Below, piece after piece: positions 25,590 through 32,892 of a DNA stretch of 64,000 bases (position 1 is its first letter; the number at the start of each line of letters is the position of its first letter). Source of the DNA: Sharpea azabuensis DSM 18934 (GTDB lineage: Bacteria > Bacillota_I > Bacilli_A > Erysipelotrichales > Coprobacillaceae); NCBI RefSeq assembly GCF_000702165.1, contig NZ_JNKU01000001.1:1-64000 (forward strand), written 5' to 3'. Below the pieces are notes generated by a model. The model had not been told where the DNA came from. It ran no database searches and saw only the letters and a list, made by a program, of their open reading frames with translations. A program made the position numbers and the translations under genes.

Positions 25590-25598
25590 GAGGCTTTT

Positions 25599-25910
25599 AT
25601 GAATGAAATAGATGCATCACTTATATGCAAGGCATTATCCGATGCCCATCGTCTCAAGATTGTTAAAATGTTGACTGGAGGGGAGCTATGTGCATGCAAG
25701 CTGCTAGAAGCATTCCAGATTACCCAGCCAACACTTTCACATCATATGAAAGTACTGGTTGAATGTAATCTTGTCACAACAAGAAAAGAATGGAAAAATA
25801 CGTATTATTCATTGAATTGTGAAACATTAACTGCTTTTAGAACATTCATTGATTCATTGAACTGCTCTTCATCTTGCCAGAAGCAAGATTGTTGTCAGGA
25901 GGATGAATAA
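25599..25910 (+). CDS. arsR: ArsR-family arsenic-responsive repressor
   Basis: Winged-helix repressor of 103 residues. The metalloid-sensing cysteines are in GELCACKLLEAF, followed by the recognition helix QPTLSHHMKVL. The C-terminus is Cys-rich (CSSSCQKQDCCQ), perhaps adding ligands. It probably binds the inverted repeat at 24536-24567 and releases on As(III). Confidence 0.92.
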   Translation: MNEIDASLICKALSDAHRLKIVKMLTGGELCACKLLEAFQITQPTLSHHMKVLVECNLVTTRKEWKNTYYSLNCETLTAFRTFIDSLNCSSSCQKQDCCQEDE

Positions 25911-25911
25911 A

Positions 25912-26958
25912 ATGGTAAAGAATAAAGATATTTCTGTTTTTCAGCGTTATTTAAGTATCTGGGTCATATTATGTATGATTGCTGAGGTAATGATTGGTCA
26001 TTTCTTCCCAGCTGTTGTCCAGGTGTTGAATAAAATGCAGATTGCTGGTATTTCTATCCCGATTGCGATTCTGATATGGATTATGATTTATCCCATGATG
26101 ATCAAAGTTGACTTTCAAAGTATTCGTCAGATCAAAGATAATCCAAAAGGACTCTTTCTGACATGGATTGTTAACTGGCTGATTAAGCCCTTTTCAATGT
26201 ACTTGCTTGCCTACTTCTTTCTTTTCTATGTTTTTAAAAGCTTTATTCCTCAGAACTTAGCGCGTCAGTATCTTGCCGGAGCTGTTTTACTAGGGGCAGC
26301 ACCTTGTACAGCGATGGTCTTCGTCTGGAGTACTTTGACCCATGGTCGTGCAGCCTATACGGTTGTTCAGGTTGCAACTAATGACTGTATTATTCTTTTT
26401 GCCTTTGTTCCGATTGTAAAGTTTTTACTTGGTGTTTCGAAGGTAATTGTTCCTTACAGTACGCTTTTTGTTAGTATTTTTCTCTTTGTTGTGATTCCGC
26501 TAGCAGGAGGCATACTGACACGTGTTATAATGATGAAGAAGAAGGGGAAAGACTATCTTGAAAATGTCTTTGTCCATAAATTTGATTTTGCGACAACAGC
26601 TGGTCTTTTGTTGACATTAGTGCTGATCTTTACGTCCCAGTCTGCAGTGATTATCAACAATCCCATTCATATTGTCTTGATTGCCATACCACTCATCTTG
26701 CAGACATTCCTTATTTTCTTTATCGCTTATTTGTCCGCTAAAGCCATCCATTTACCATTTGACATTGCTGCGCCTGCAGGTATGATTGGTGCATCCAATT
26801 TCTTTGAACTGGCGGTTGCAGTAGCCATAGCCTTATTTGGGACAACAAGTCCAGCTGCATTAGCAACAACGGTAGGTGTCTTGACGGAAGTTCCTGTTAT
26901 GCTGACATTAGTAAATATCGCAAACAAAACACAAAATTGGTTTATCAAGGAGGATTAG
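25912..26958 (+). CDS. acr3: arsenite efflux transporter ACR3
   Basis: Length is 348 residues with ten predicted helices. The conserved cysteine is in GAAPCTAMVFVWS, essential in characterised ACR3 proteins. IGASNFFELAVAVAIALFG matches the conserved second-half helix. ATG 25912 is nine bases after AGGAGG; ATG 25903 is too close. Confidence 0.93.
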   Translation: MVKNKDISVFQRYLSIWVILCMIAEVMIGHFFPAVVQVLNKMQIAGISIPIAILIWIMIYPMMIKVDFQSIRQIKDNPKGLFLTWIVNWLIKPFSMYLLAYFFLFYVFKSFIPQNLARQYLAGAVLLGAAPCTAMVFVWSTLTHGRAAYTVVQVATNDCIILFAFVPIVKFLLGVSKVIVPYSTLFVSIFLFVVIPLAGGILTRVIMMKKKGKDYLENVFVHKFDFATTAGLLLTLVLIFTSQSAVIINNPIHIVLIAIPLILQTFLIFFIAYLSAKAIHLPFDIAAPAGMIGASNFFELAVAVAIALFGTTSPAALATTVGVLTEVPVMLTLVNIANKTQNWFIKED

Positions 26959-27207
26959 ATGATGCGTGTTAGAGTATTAGGAGGGGGCTGCAAGAAGTGT
27001 GAAGCACTTTTAAAAGCCACAAAAGAAGCCTTGGCAAATACAGGCTTAAAGGGGGAAGTTGAGTATATTACGGATTTTAGTGAGATTGCCAGCCTTGGCA
27101 TTATGACAACTCCAGCGCTCATGCTCGATGATGAGATTGTGTCGACTGGGCGCGTGCTTAAGACAAGTGATATTGAATCACTCATGCTTGTCCATAAGGA
27201 TTTATAG
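26959..27207 (+). CDS. small thioredoxin-like redox-disulfide protein
   Basis: Length is 82 residues with a CxxC site in GGGCKKCEALL and the cis-proline loop MTTPALMLDDE, as in the redox-active disulfide protein 2 family often found with ArsP/ACR3 genes. It may reduce arsenicals or keep the permease cysteines reduced; that role is inference. It starts directly after the acr3 stop, at ATG 26959 or 26962. Confidence 0.85.
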   Translation: MMRVRVLGGGCKKCEALLKATKEALANTGLKGEVEYITDFSEIASLGIMTTPALMLDDEIVSTGRVLKTSDIESLMLVHKDL

Positions 27208-27220
27208 GATTTCTATAAAA

Positions 27221-27241
27221 AGGTGCTAAGGCACCTCTTTT
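27221..27241 (+). terminator. terminator of the arsenic operon
   Basis: Arms AGGTGC / GCACCT (27221-27226, 27231-27236), TAAG loop, then CTTTT. Confidence 0.8.
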
Positions 27242-27610
27242 CGCTGAAGCTTTATTCCAAAAAATAACTGATTTATAGGCATTTTATGTTATGAAAATAC
27301 CCTAATTCTAACAAAAATCATACTGATCAATGGCACGGTTATTTATAAAAAGGTTAGACAGAGTTGACTGTCTTATATCTTCATGCTGTTAATCTCCCTA
27401 TACAGGATGCTCTTAGATATAAAAGGTTATGTCATTCATCTTGTGTCCGAATATGCTATTCAGGGATGCTAGCAGTCGGTTGTGGTTGCAATTAATAATG
27501 GTAAAATATAGATATCCAATGCGGGTGGTTTATTTTTGCGTACAACTGAAGATGGTTGAACTTATGGCCATGTGATGTTATCATTTTTCTTATCAAGGGA
27601 GGTGCATCTT
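27242..27610. other. gene-free spacer before the dCTP-deaminase-like gene
   Basis: About 370 bases with stops in all frames and no recognisable RNA. Short open pieces (for example 27370-27500, reading a Cys-rich stretch) look like decayed coding sequence, but I could not assign them. The last bases carry GGGAGG, the ribosome site of the next gene. Confidence 0.4.
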
Positions 27611-28396
27611 ATGTATCTTGCAGGAAATGATCTCAATTCATTTGTTAAAGAAAACGTTGACGGATACAGGGAAGGATCTATCGGAATCGTATCGTATGAT
27701 CTTATCATTAATGAAATCTATGATCCTAACGAAAAGGCAACCCATGAACGCTATCAGCTAAATCCAGGCGATACTGTATTTGTTGGGTCAAATGAAACCG
27801 TAAGTTTCCCTGATGACTGTCTTGGATTTGTAAACCTTCGCAATTCGGCTGTAAGAATGGGGATTGGTTTCTATTCACCTGTATATCATCCAGGCCACAG
27901 GACAAGAATATTCACTAGAATAAAGAATGAGTCAAGTGACATAATCATGATAGAACGCGGTCAATCAGTCCTTAGCCTCATGATCTACCAACTGGATCAT
28001 CATGTCGAGCCATACAGTGGGAAATATACAGATCAGTTTGACTTCGCAAATGTCCACAAGTTTGAAAGCACAAAGCTTCCTGATGTTGTAAGGCTTGAGA
28101 AGGCGGCAAAGAAGATTGAGGACTCAGAGCAGTCCATCTATGGCAACGTCATGACAATCATGACGATATTTATAGCAATCTTCAGCATTGTGAACCTTAA
28201 CATGGGACTGTTCGGGAAGAATATGTCTCTCAAGAATATCATGATCTATAATGATGTCATACTGACTGGCATCAGTCTTCTTGTGACGCTCATTAGCGTA
28301 ATGCTTGGAAAGCATTCAAAAATGAGTACAAGTATGCTGTGCCGCATTACCATCGTTTTGTTTGTTGTTGCGATACTTATGTATTTCCTGATGTAA
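27611..28396 (+). CDS. dUTPase/dCTP-deaminase-fold protein with three C-terminal membrane helices
   Basis: Length is 261 residues. Residues 1 to about 140 match the trimeric dCTP deaminase/dUTPase fold: GSIGIVSYDLII, LNPGDTVFVGSNETVSFPDD, then RNSAVRMGIGFYSPVYHPG and IERGQSVLSLMIYQL. In the strand where Dcd carries its catalytic Glu (LEF-x-N), this protein reads FTRIKN, so catalysis is doubtful. A linker leads to helices at about 178-200, 212-233 and 243-261. ATG 27611 follows AGGGAGG. It lies alone between spacers of 370 and 460 bases. A nucleotide-sensing membrane effector is my inference. Confidence 0.75.
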   Translation: MYLAGNDLNSFVKENVDGYREGSIGIVSYDLIINEIYDPNEKATHERYQLNPGDTVFVGSNETVSFPDDCLGFVNLRNSAVRMGIGFYSPVYHPGHRTRIFTRIKNESSDIIMIERGQSVLSLMIYQLDHHVEPYSGKYTDQFDFANVHKFESTKLPDVVRLEKAAKKIEDSEQSIYGNVMTIMTIFIAIFSIVNLNMGLFGKNMSLKNIMIYNDVILTGISLLVTLISVMLGKHSKMSTSMLCRITIVLFVVAILMYFLM

Positions 28397-28405
28397 AGAA
28401 AGAGG

Positions 28406-28440
28406 AGCTATGGCTAATACTGCCATCGCTTTTCTTTTTT
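28406..28440 (+). terminator. terminator after the dCTP-deaminase-like gene
   Basis: Arms AGCTATGGC / GCCATCGCT (28406-28414, 28422-28430; one mismatch) followed by a T-rich run. Confidence 0.75.
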
Positions 28441-28897
28441 GTTTTGTGGTTGTAATGCCACGACTGTTACGCCTACCCTGAATCTTTCAATGCATTCAGC
28501 CTGGTATGAGTAGCTGTGCTTCTTTGTGTTGTTCTTGGCATTTTCTTCTTAAGTAAAGTAATAATTATCTCTCGACCTCTTTTTCATAATATTGACTCCT
28601 TTCATCTTGAGTATATAATGGAATCAGGAAGGGCATTAAGTCCGTTTCCTGATGAAAGCACTATTTGAATAATCGTTAGTGCTATTTGGATGAGAGCTAG
28701 AAGAATCATTATCTTATCTACCCGGGTAAGTTTTTGATTTCTAGCTTTTTTCTTTTTGTTGAATTTTATTGCTTAAAAGTACTCAATTAGTAACAAAATA
28801 GTAACAATCATTACAAAAATAGCGTATTTTATTGACATTGTTTTCTTTCGCTGAAATTCTATCTTGTTTGTGCTAGAATGAGGCAAGAGGTAAAAAT
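28441..28897. other. gene-poor spacer with decayed small frames and a large hairpin
   Basis: The minus strand holds short open pieces: MKKRSRDNYYFT behind AAAGGAG (ATG near 28590), continuing after a stop as open sequence, and the 35-codon frame 28602-28709. On the plus strand AGCTAGAA and TTCTAGCT (about 28695-28750) form an imperfect long stem followed by T residues. A promoter-like TAGAAT precedes the next gene near 28875. Overall it looks like eroded accessory DNA. Confidence 0.4.
28602..28709 (-). CDS. possible small hydrophobic peptide
   Basis: A 35-residue frame, MILLALIQIALTIIQIVLSS followed by a polar tail, with one predicted membrane helix. It overlaps a large hairpin and has no convincing ribosome site, so it may be a fragment. 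Small hydrophobic peptides beside structured RNA recall type I toxins, but nothing here proves that. Confidence 0.2.
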   Translation of the reverse strand: MILLALIQIALTIIQIVLSSGNGLNALPDSIIYSR

Positions 28898-29185
28898 ATG
28901 AACAATAAAGTCTATGAATATGATGGCATCATTCATGAAATTCCTGAAAAAGGTGGTGCCTATGTTGAGTTTCCTTGGAATATTAGAGAAGAATTTCAAA
29001 AAGGCAGAGTGAAGGTGCATGCAACCTTTGATGGCATAGCTTATGATGGCAGTATTGTCAACATGGGCTTAAAACATGCTGATGGTTCTATCTGTTATAT
29101 AATTGGCATATTAAAAAGCATACGTACAAAGCTTAAGAAAGGTGAAGGTGACAGTATTCATGTTGTCATCCAACAAAGAACATGA
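28898..29185 (+). CDS. DUF1905-family protein
   Basis: Length is 95 residues, a small beta-barrel domain: VYEYDGIIHEIPEKGGAYVEFPWNIREEF and VKVHATFDGIAYDGSIVNMG match DUF1905. Function is unknown. It overlaps the following HD gene by four bases (ATGA), so the two are coupled. Confidence 0.8.
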   Translation: MNNKVYEYDGIIHEIPEKGGAYVEFPWNIREEFQKGRVKVHATFDGIAYDGSIVNMGLKHADGSICYIIGILKSIRTKLKKGEGDSIHVVIQQRT

Positions 29186-29745
29186 CACCTAAAGAGTATT
29201 TAGAAATCGTTCATATTATTAACGAGCTTAAGGATACACCAAGACATTGTGTCACAAAAAATAACCGTGTAGAGAGTGTTGCCGAACATAGCTGGCGGAT
29301 TGCGATGATGGCTTTGCTTTTAGAAGATACGTTTAGCGACGTAGATATCGATAAGGTCATGCGTATGTGTATTATTCATGATTTAGGTGAATGCTTTACC
29401 GGTGATATTCCTGTCTTCCTAAAGACAAATGAAGATCGTCAGCAGGAAGCTAAGCTGCTTGATGAATTTCTTGATACACTTCCTCAAGAGCTATCTCACA
29501 ATATGCATGCTCTTTATCAAGAAATGGAAGCATGCCAAAGCAGGGAAGCTAAAATCTTTAAAGCACTCGATAAGCTCGAAGCTGTCATCCAACATAATGA
29601 AGCGCCAATCAGATCATGGGAAGAGCATGAGTATGACCTGCAAAGACATTATGCATTTGATGTTGTGGCTTTTTCTTCCTGGCTGAGTGAACTACGTGAA
29701 GAGATTTTACAGGAGACTGAGTATAAAATTCAACAAGGACAATGA
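29182..29745 (+). CDS. HD-domain phosphohydrolase (YfbR-like)
   Basis: Length is 187 residues. Metal ligands: His in AEHSWRIAMMALLL, the HD pair in CIIHDLGECFTGDIP, and a later Asp in KALDKLEAVIQHNE. Closest in pattern to YfbR-type 5'-deoxynucleotidases, which hydrolyse dNMPs; the substrate is not provable here. It stands 15 bases before the TerB-domain gene and may belong to that cassette. Confidence 0.82.
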   Translation: MTPKEYLEIVHIINELKDTPRHCVTKNNRVESVAEHSWRIAMMALLLEDTFSDVDIDKVMRMCIIHDLGECFTGDIPVFLKTNEDRQQEAKLLDEFLDTLPQELSHNMHALYQEMEACQSREAKIFKALDKLEAVIQHNEAPIRSWEEHEYDLQRHYAFDVVAFSSWLSELREEILQETEYKIQQGQ

Positions 29746-29760
29746 TGAAAGGAAAGGCAC

Positions 29761-31569
29761 ATGATGATTAATGAGGCAATTGATTATATTAGAAGTAAAT
29801 ATGCATATTCCTGTAATCTTGATATACAAAAGAACCTTTATTTAGTCAGTGATAAGAAAACGAAAAAATGGATTATTTATTTCATGACTTTCTTTGATCA
29901 GGAAACAAATATGCAGAAGGCTTATTGTCATCTTTTGCTGGATGAGTTGGGTTTAAATCTATCGTTGCAGCAGGCTATTAAGGATGCCAAGGTTGAAAGC
30001 GTGGGAAAATTTCTTTCCCTCGACATGAATAAAATCAATGATATACAAATACTGTTTCAATTAATTGATCAAGTCTTTTATACTTATGATCATCATATTA
30101 TTACCCTTGAAGATCATGTTGAAGATTCCACCTATCATGAAACACCTATCACCAAGAAAGAAGTCAGAAGACAAAAACGCATTCTCGCTTCTAATCCTCA
30201 AATGCCAAAGCTGAACAAAGAAGAAGAGATGCCAGCTAAGCTAAAAGAAATGTATAACCTAGTCATGCATAATGGCTATTATGACCGTATTCCTAATTTC
30301 CTTAAGCAGGGTAAGTTTATGGCAGAATACGAAGATAATTATCCCTGGGTAGATGACTACAAGAATTACTATCCTTGTTATCATGATATACCACCAGAAA
30401 TATTAAGAGGTTATTTTTCATGGCGTAAGAAAGTCAGAGAGGGAGAATATCATCCCATTGCCACTTCTCTTAGCTATCTTTATGTTTATGAACTTTTAAA
30501 TGGGATTGGCTGCAAGGATGTCGAAGAACGCTTTGACAAGCTCGAGGAGTTCCTAGAGCACTTTGTGAAAACAATAGCCCATGATGAACGGATGGCAGAC
30601 ATAGTTGAGTACTGGATATTTGACCTTGCCCTTGATATGCATTTTCCTATAGAACGTGCGAAAGCTTATTTTCCTGACAGGCTGTTAAAACTTGATCAAA
30701 ATCTGATGACTTTAAAGAAGGTGAAAGACCATACACCTTTAGAAATCTTTCAAAGCCTAATGGCTTTTTCTGATCGTTCTTTTTATAAATCTCCAGTCTA
30801 TAAAAAAGAGCCCGAAAAGACAAAGGAAATAGCTGGAATGATTATCAAGAATGCCTTTGTGGATTATCGTATAAAAAAGAAAACACTCTTCAGTTTTATT
30901 TTCAAAGGTCAGCGTTCGAAAGACTATTTCCCGCTTTACAATGCTCTATATGAAAGAAATAAAGAAGGAGAAGTTCTCACTTATGATATTGATCCTATCC
31001 GTATATATCATTTAAATCAGTATAACAACTGGGATATCAAAGCCTTTCAAATCGATAAATTTGATTATAAATTCTTAAAAGGCTTTATCAGAGAAATAGA
31101 CCGTTTTCTTCGAGCCTATCTAGAAATTGGCAGAAAGCTTAAAACGGATAATGCTTTTGATTTTATGGAACCCTATGAAGAGAAAGCCATCAAAGAATAT
31201 GAAGAAAAACATAAATTAATGGATATCAATCTTGCCAGCCTGCAAAAGATTCGCTATGAAGCCGCCTTGACAAGAGAGAGCTTATTGACGGAAGAAGAAA
31301 AAGAAGTTGAGCAGCAGCCTGTTGTTGAAGAAGAAAAGGATGTTCAGGATCATATGACTGAAGTGATTATCAAAAAACTTCTCAAGAATGAAGATGTGAC
31401 TTCTTTCTTACAAGATCATCATCTCTTTATGGAAGTGGTGGCTGATGAGATTAATGAAGCCTATTATGATGAAATAGGTGATAATATTGTGGAAATTGAA
31501 GACAACAAACTTGTTTTTATAGAAGACTATAGAGAGGATATTGAAGAATTGCTTTATGGACGTAAATAG
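29761..31569 (+). CDS. TerB-N/TerB-C domain protein
   Basis: Length is 602 residues. An N-terminal alpha/beta region (1-110) of unknown type precedes a TerB-N-like helical domain (about 160-300; DYKNYYPCYHDIPPEILRGY, YFSWRKKVREGEY, YLYVYELLNGIG). The C-terminal TerB-C-like part (about 500-602) contains LASLQKIRYEAALTRESLL and an acidic tail. TerB-N/C proteins occur beside BrxD-like ATPases and Lhr-type helicases in predicted stress or DNA-processing modules. It overlaps the next gene's start. Confidence 0.75.
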   Translation: MMINEAIDYIRSKYAYSCNLDIQKNLYLVSDKKTKKWIIYFMTFFDQETNMQKAYCHLLLDELGLNLSLQQAIKDAKVESVGKFLSLDMNKINDIQILFQLIDQVFYTYDHHIITLEDHVEDSTYHETPITKKEVRRQKRILASNPQMPKLNKEEEMPAKLKEMYNLVMHNGYYDRIPNFLKQGKFMAEYEDNYPWVDDYKNYYPCYHDIPPEILRGYFSWRKKVREGEYHPIATSLSYLYVYELLNGIGCKDVEERFDKLEEFLEHFVKTIAHDERMADIVEYWIFDLALDMHFPIERAKAYFPDRLLKLDQNLMTLKKVKDHTPLEIFQSLMAFSDRSFYKSPVYKKEPEKTKEIAGMIIKNAFVDYRIKKKTLFSFIFKGQRSKDYFPLYNALYERNKEGEVLTYDIDPIRIYHLNQYNNWDIKAFQIDKFDYKFLKGFIREIDRFLRAYLEIGRKLKTDNAFDFMEPYEEKAIKEYEEKHKLMDINLASLQKIRYEAALTRESLLTEEEKEVEQQPVVEEEKDVQDHMTEVIIKKLLKNEDVTSFLQDHHLFMEVVADEINEAYYDEIGDNIVEIEDNKLVFIEDYREDIEELLYGRK

Positions 31570-32884
31570 AAAAATACCGAAACGTATTGCTTCCATCGTC
31601 ATGAATTCCTTAAAGGGTGGGGTGGTGCCTAGAATTGGCCTGCCCTATATTACGGTGGGGAGAAAGAATGAGATAGAAGCTTTATTACATGATGTTGAGA
31701 TGATTAAGGATGGTGGTGCAAGCTTTCGCTTTATCGTTGGACGTTATGGCTCAGGCAAGAGCTTTTTGATTCAAAGCATTCGTAATTATGTGATGGATCA
31801 GGGCTTTATTGTCGCTGATGCGGATTTGTCTCCAGAAAGACGCCTGCAAGGTACAAGAGGGCAGGGGCTAGCGACGTATCGTGAACTGATTGCCAATCTT
31901 TCGACAAAAACAAAGCCTGAAGGTGGAGCTTTGGCTTTGGTGCTTGATCGCTGGATTTCCCAGATTCAAAGTGAAGCGGTCACAAAGACTAGCCTAAAGG
32001 TTGGCGATCCTGCCTTAAGTCGTCTTGTCGATCAGAAAATTTATGAAGTCACAAGTCAGATGAGTGAGCTTGTTCATGGCTTTGAGTTTGCGTCATTGCT
32101 TTCGCGCTACTACCATGCTTATTTAGAAGGTGATGATGAAACAAAGGCACTTGTTCTCAAATGGTTTAGAGGTGAATATAGCTTAAAAAGAGAAGCAAAG
32201 AGTGAACTGGGGGTCAATATCATTATTACTGATGATGACTGGTATGAATATATTAAGCTTTTTGCGTCATTTTTCACGTTGGCAGGTTATGCCGGAATGA
32301 TGATTATGATTGATGAACTTGTCAATATCTATAAGATTCCTAATGCCATTACCCGTCAATACAATTATGAGAAGATCTTGATGATGTATAACGATACGCT
32401 TCAAGGCAAAGCTAAGCATCTTGGCATTATCATGGGTGCAACACCCCAGGCTTTAGAAGATAGACGTCGTGGCGTATATAGCTATGAGGCATTGCGTTCA
32501 AGACTTGCCGAAGGGAAGTTTGCGAAGGAAGGTGTTCGTGACTTACTCGCCCCAGTTATTCATCTTGAGCCCTTGAATCCTGAAGAAATGCTTGTGCTTT
32601 GTGAAAAGCTTGCCGATATCCATGCCACGCTCTATCGCTATGATAAGAATGTGACAACTGATGATATTGCCTTGTTTATTCAAATTGAATATCAGCGTAT
32701 AGGTGCAAGCAGTAATATTACACCGCGTGAAGTCATTAGAGACTTTATTGAACTTCTTGATATTCTTTATCAACATCCAGATATGAAAGTGGAAGATCTC
32801 TTGAATAGCGAAGAATTCAGTTATCATGAAAGTGATGTGGTTTCAAATAAGACCAATGATGGCTTTACGGAATTTACAATCTAG
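31556..32884 (+). CDS. BrxD-like P-loop ATPase (DUF2791)
   Basis: AAA+-like ATPase of 442 residues. The start MDVNRKIPKRIASIVMNSLKGGVVPR is typical of DUF2791. Walker A is VGRYGSGKSF (about 65), Walker B is GMMIMIDELVN (about 250), and SRLAEGKFA lies in the sensor region. BrxD accompanies the helicase BrxHI in type 2 BREX, but no pglX, pglZ or brxC is seen here. It overlaps the TerB-domain gene by 14 bases. Confidence 0.85.
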   Translation: MDVNRKIPKRIASIVMNSLKGGVVPRIGLPYITVGRKNEIEALLHDVEMIKDGGASFRFIVGRYGSGKSFLIQSIRNYVMDQGFIVADADLSPERRLQGTRGQGLATYRELIANLSTKTKPEGGALALVLDRWISQIQSEAVTKTSLKVGDPALSRLVDQKIYEVTSQMSELVHGFEFASLLSRYYHAYLEGDDETKALVLKWFRGEYSLKREAKSELGVNIIITDDDWYEYIKLFASFFTLAGYAGMMIMIDELVNIYKIPNAITRQYNYEKILMMYNDTLQGKAKHLGIIMGATPQALEDRRRGVYSYEALRSRLAEGKFAKEGVRDLLAPVIHLEPLNPEEMLVLCEKLADIHATLYRYDKNVTTDDIALFIQIEYQRIGASSNITPREVIRDFIELLDILYQHPDMKVEDLLNSEEFSYHESDVVSNKTNDGFTEFTI

Positions 32885-32892
32885 GAGTGAAT

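Noticed and set aside
31541-32884. A complete BREX locus
   Set aside because: Only BrxD- and BrxHI-like genes are present. PglX, PglZ, BrxA, BrxB and BrxC are not seen on either side.
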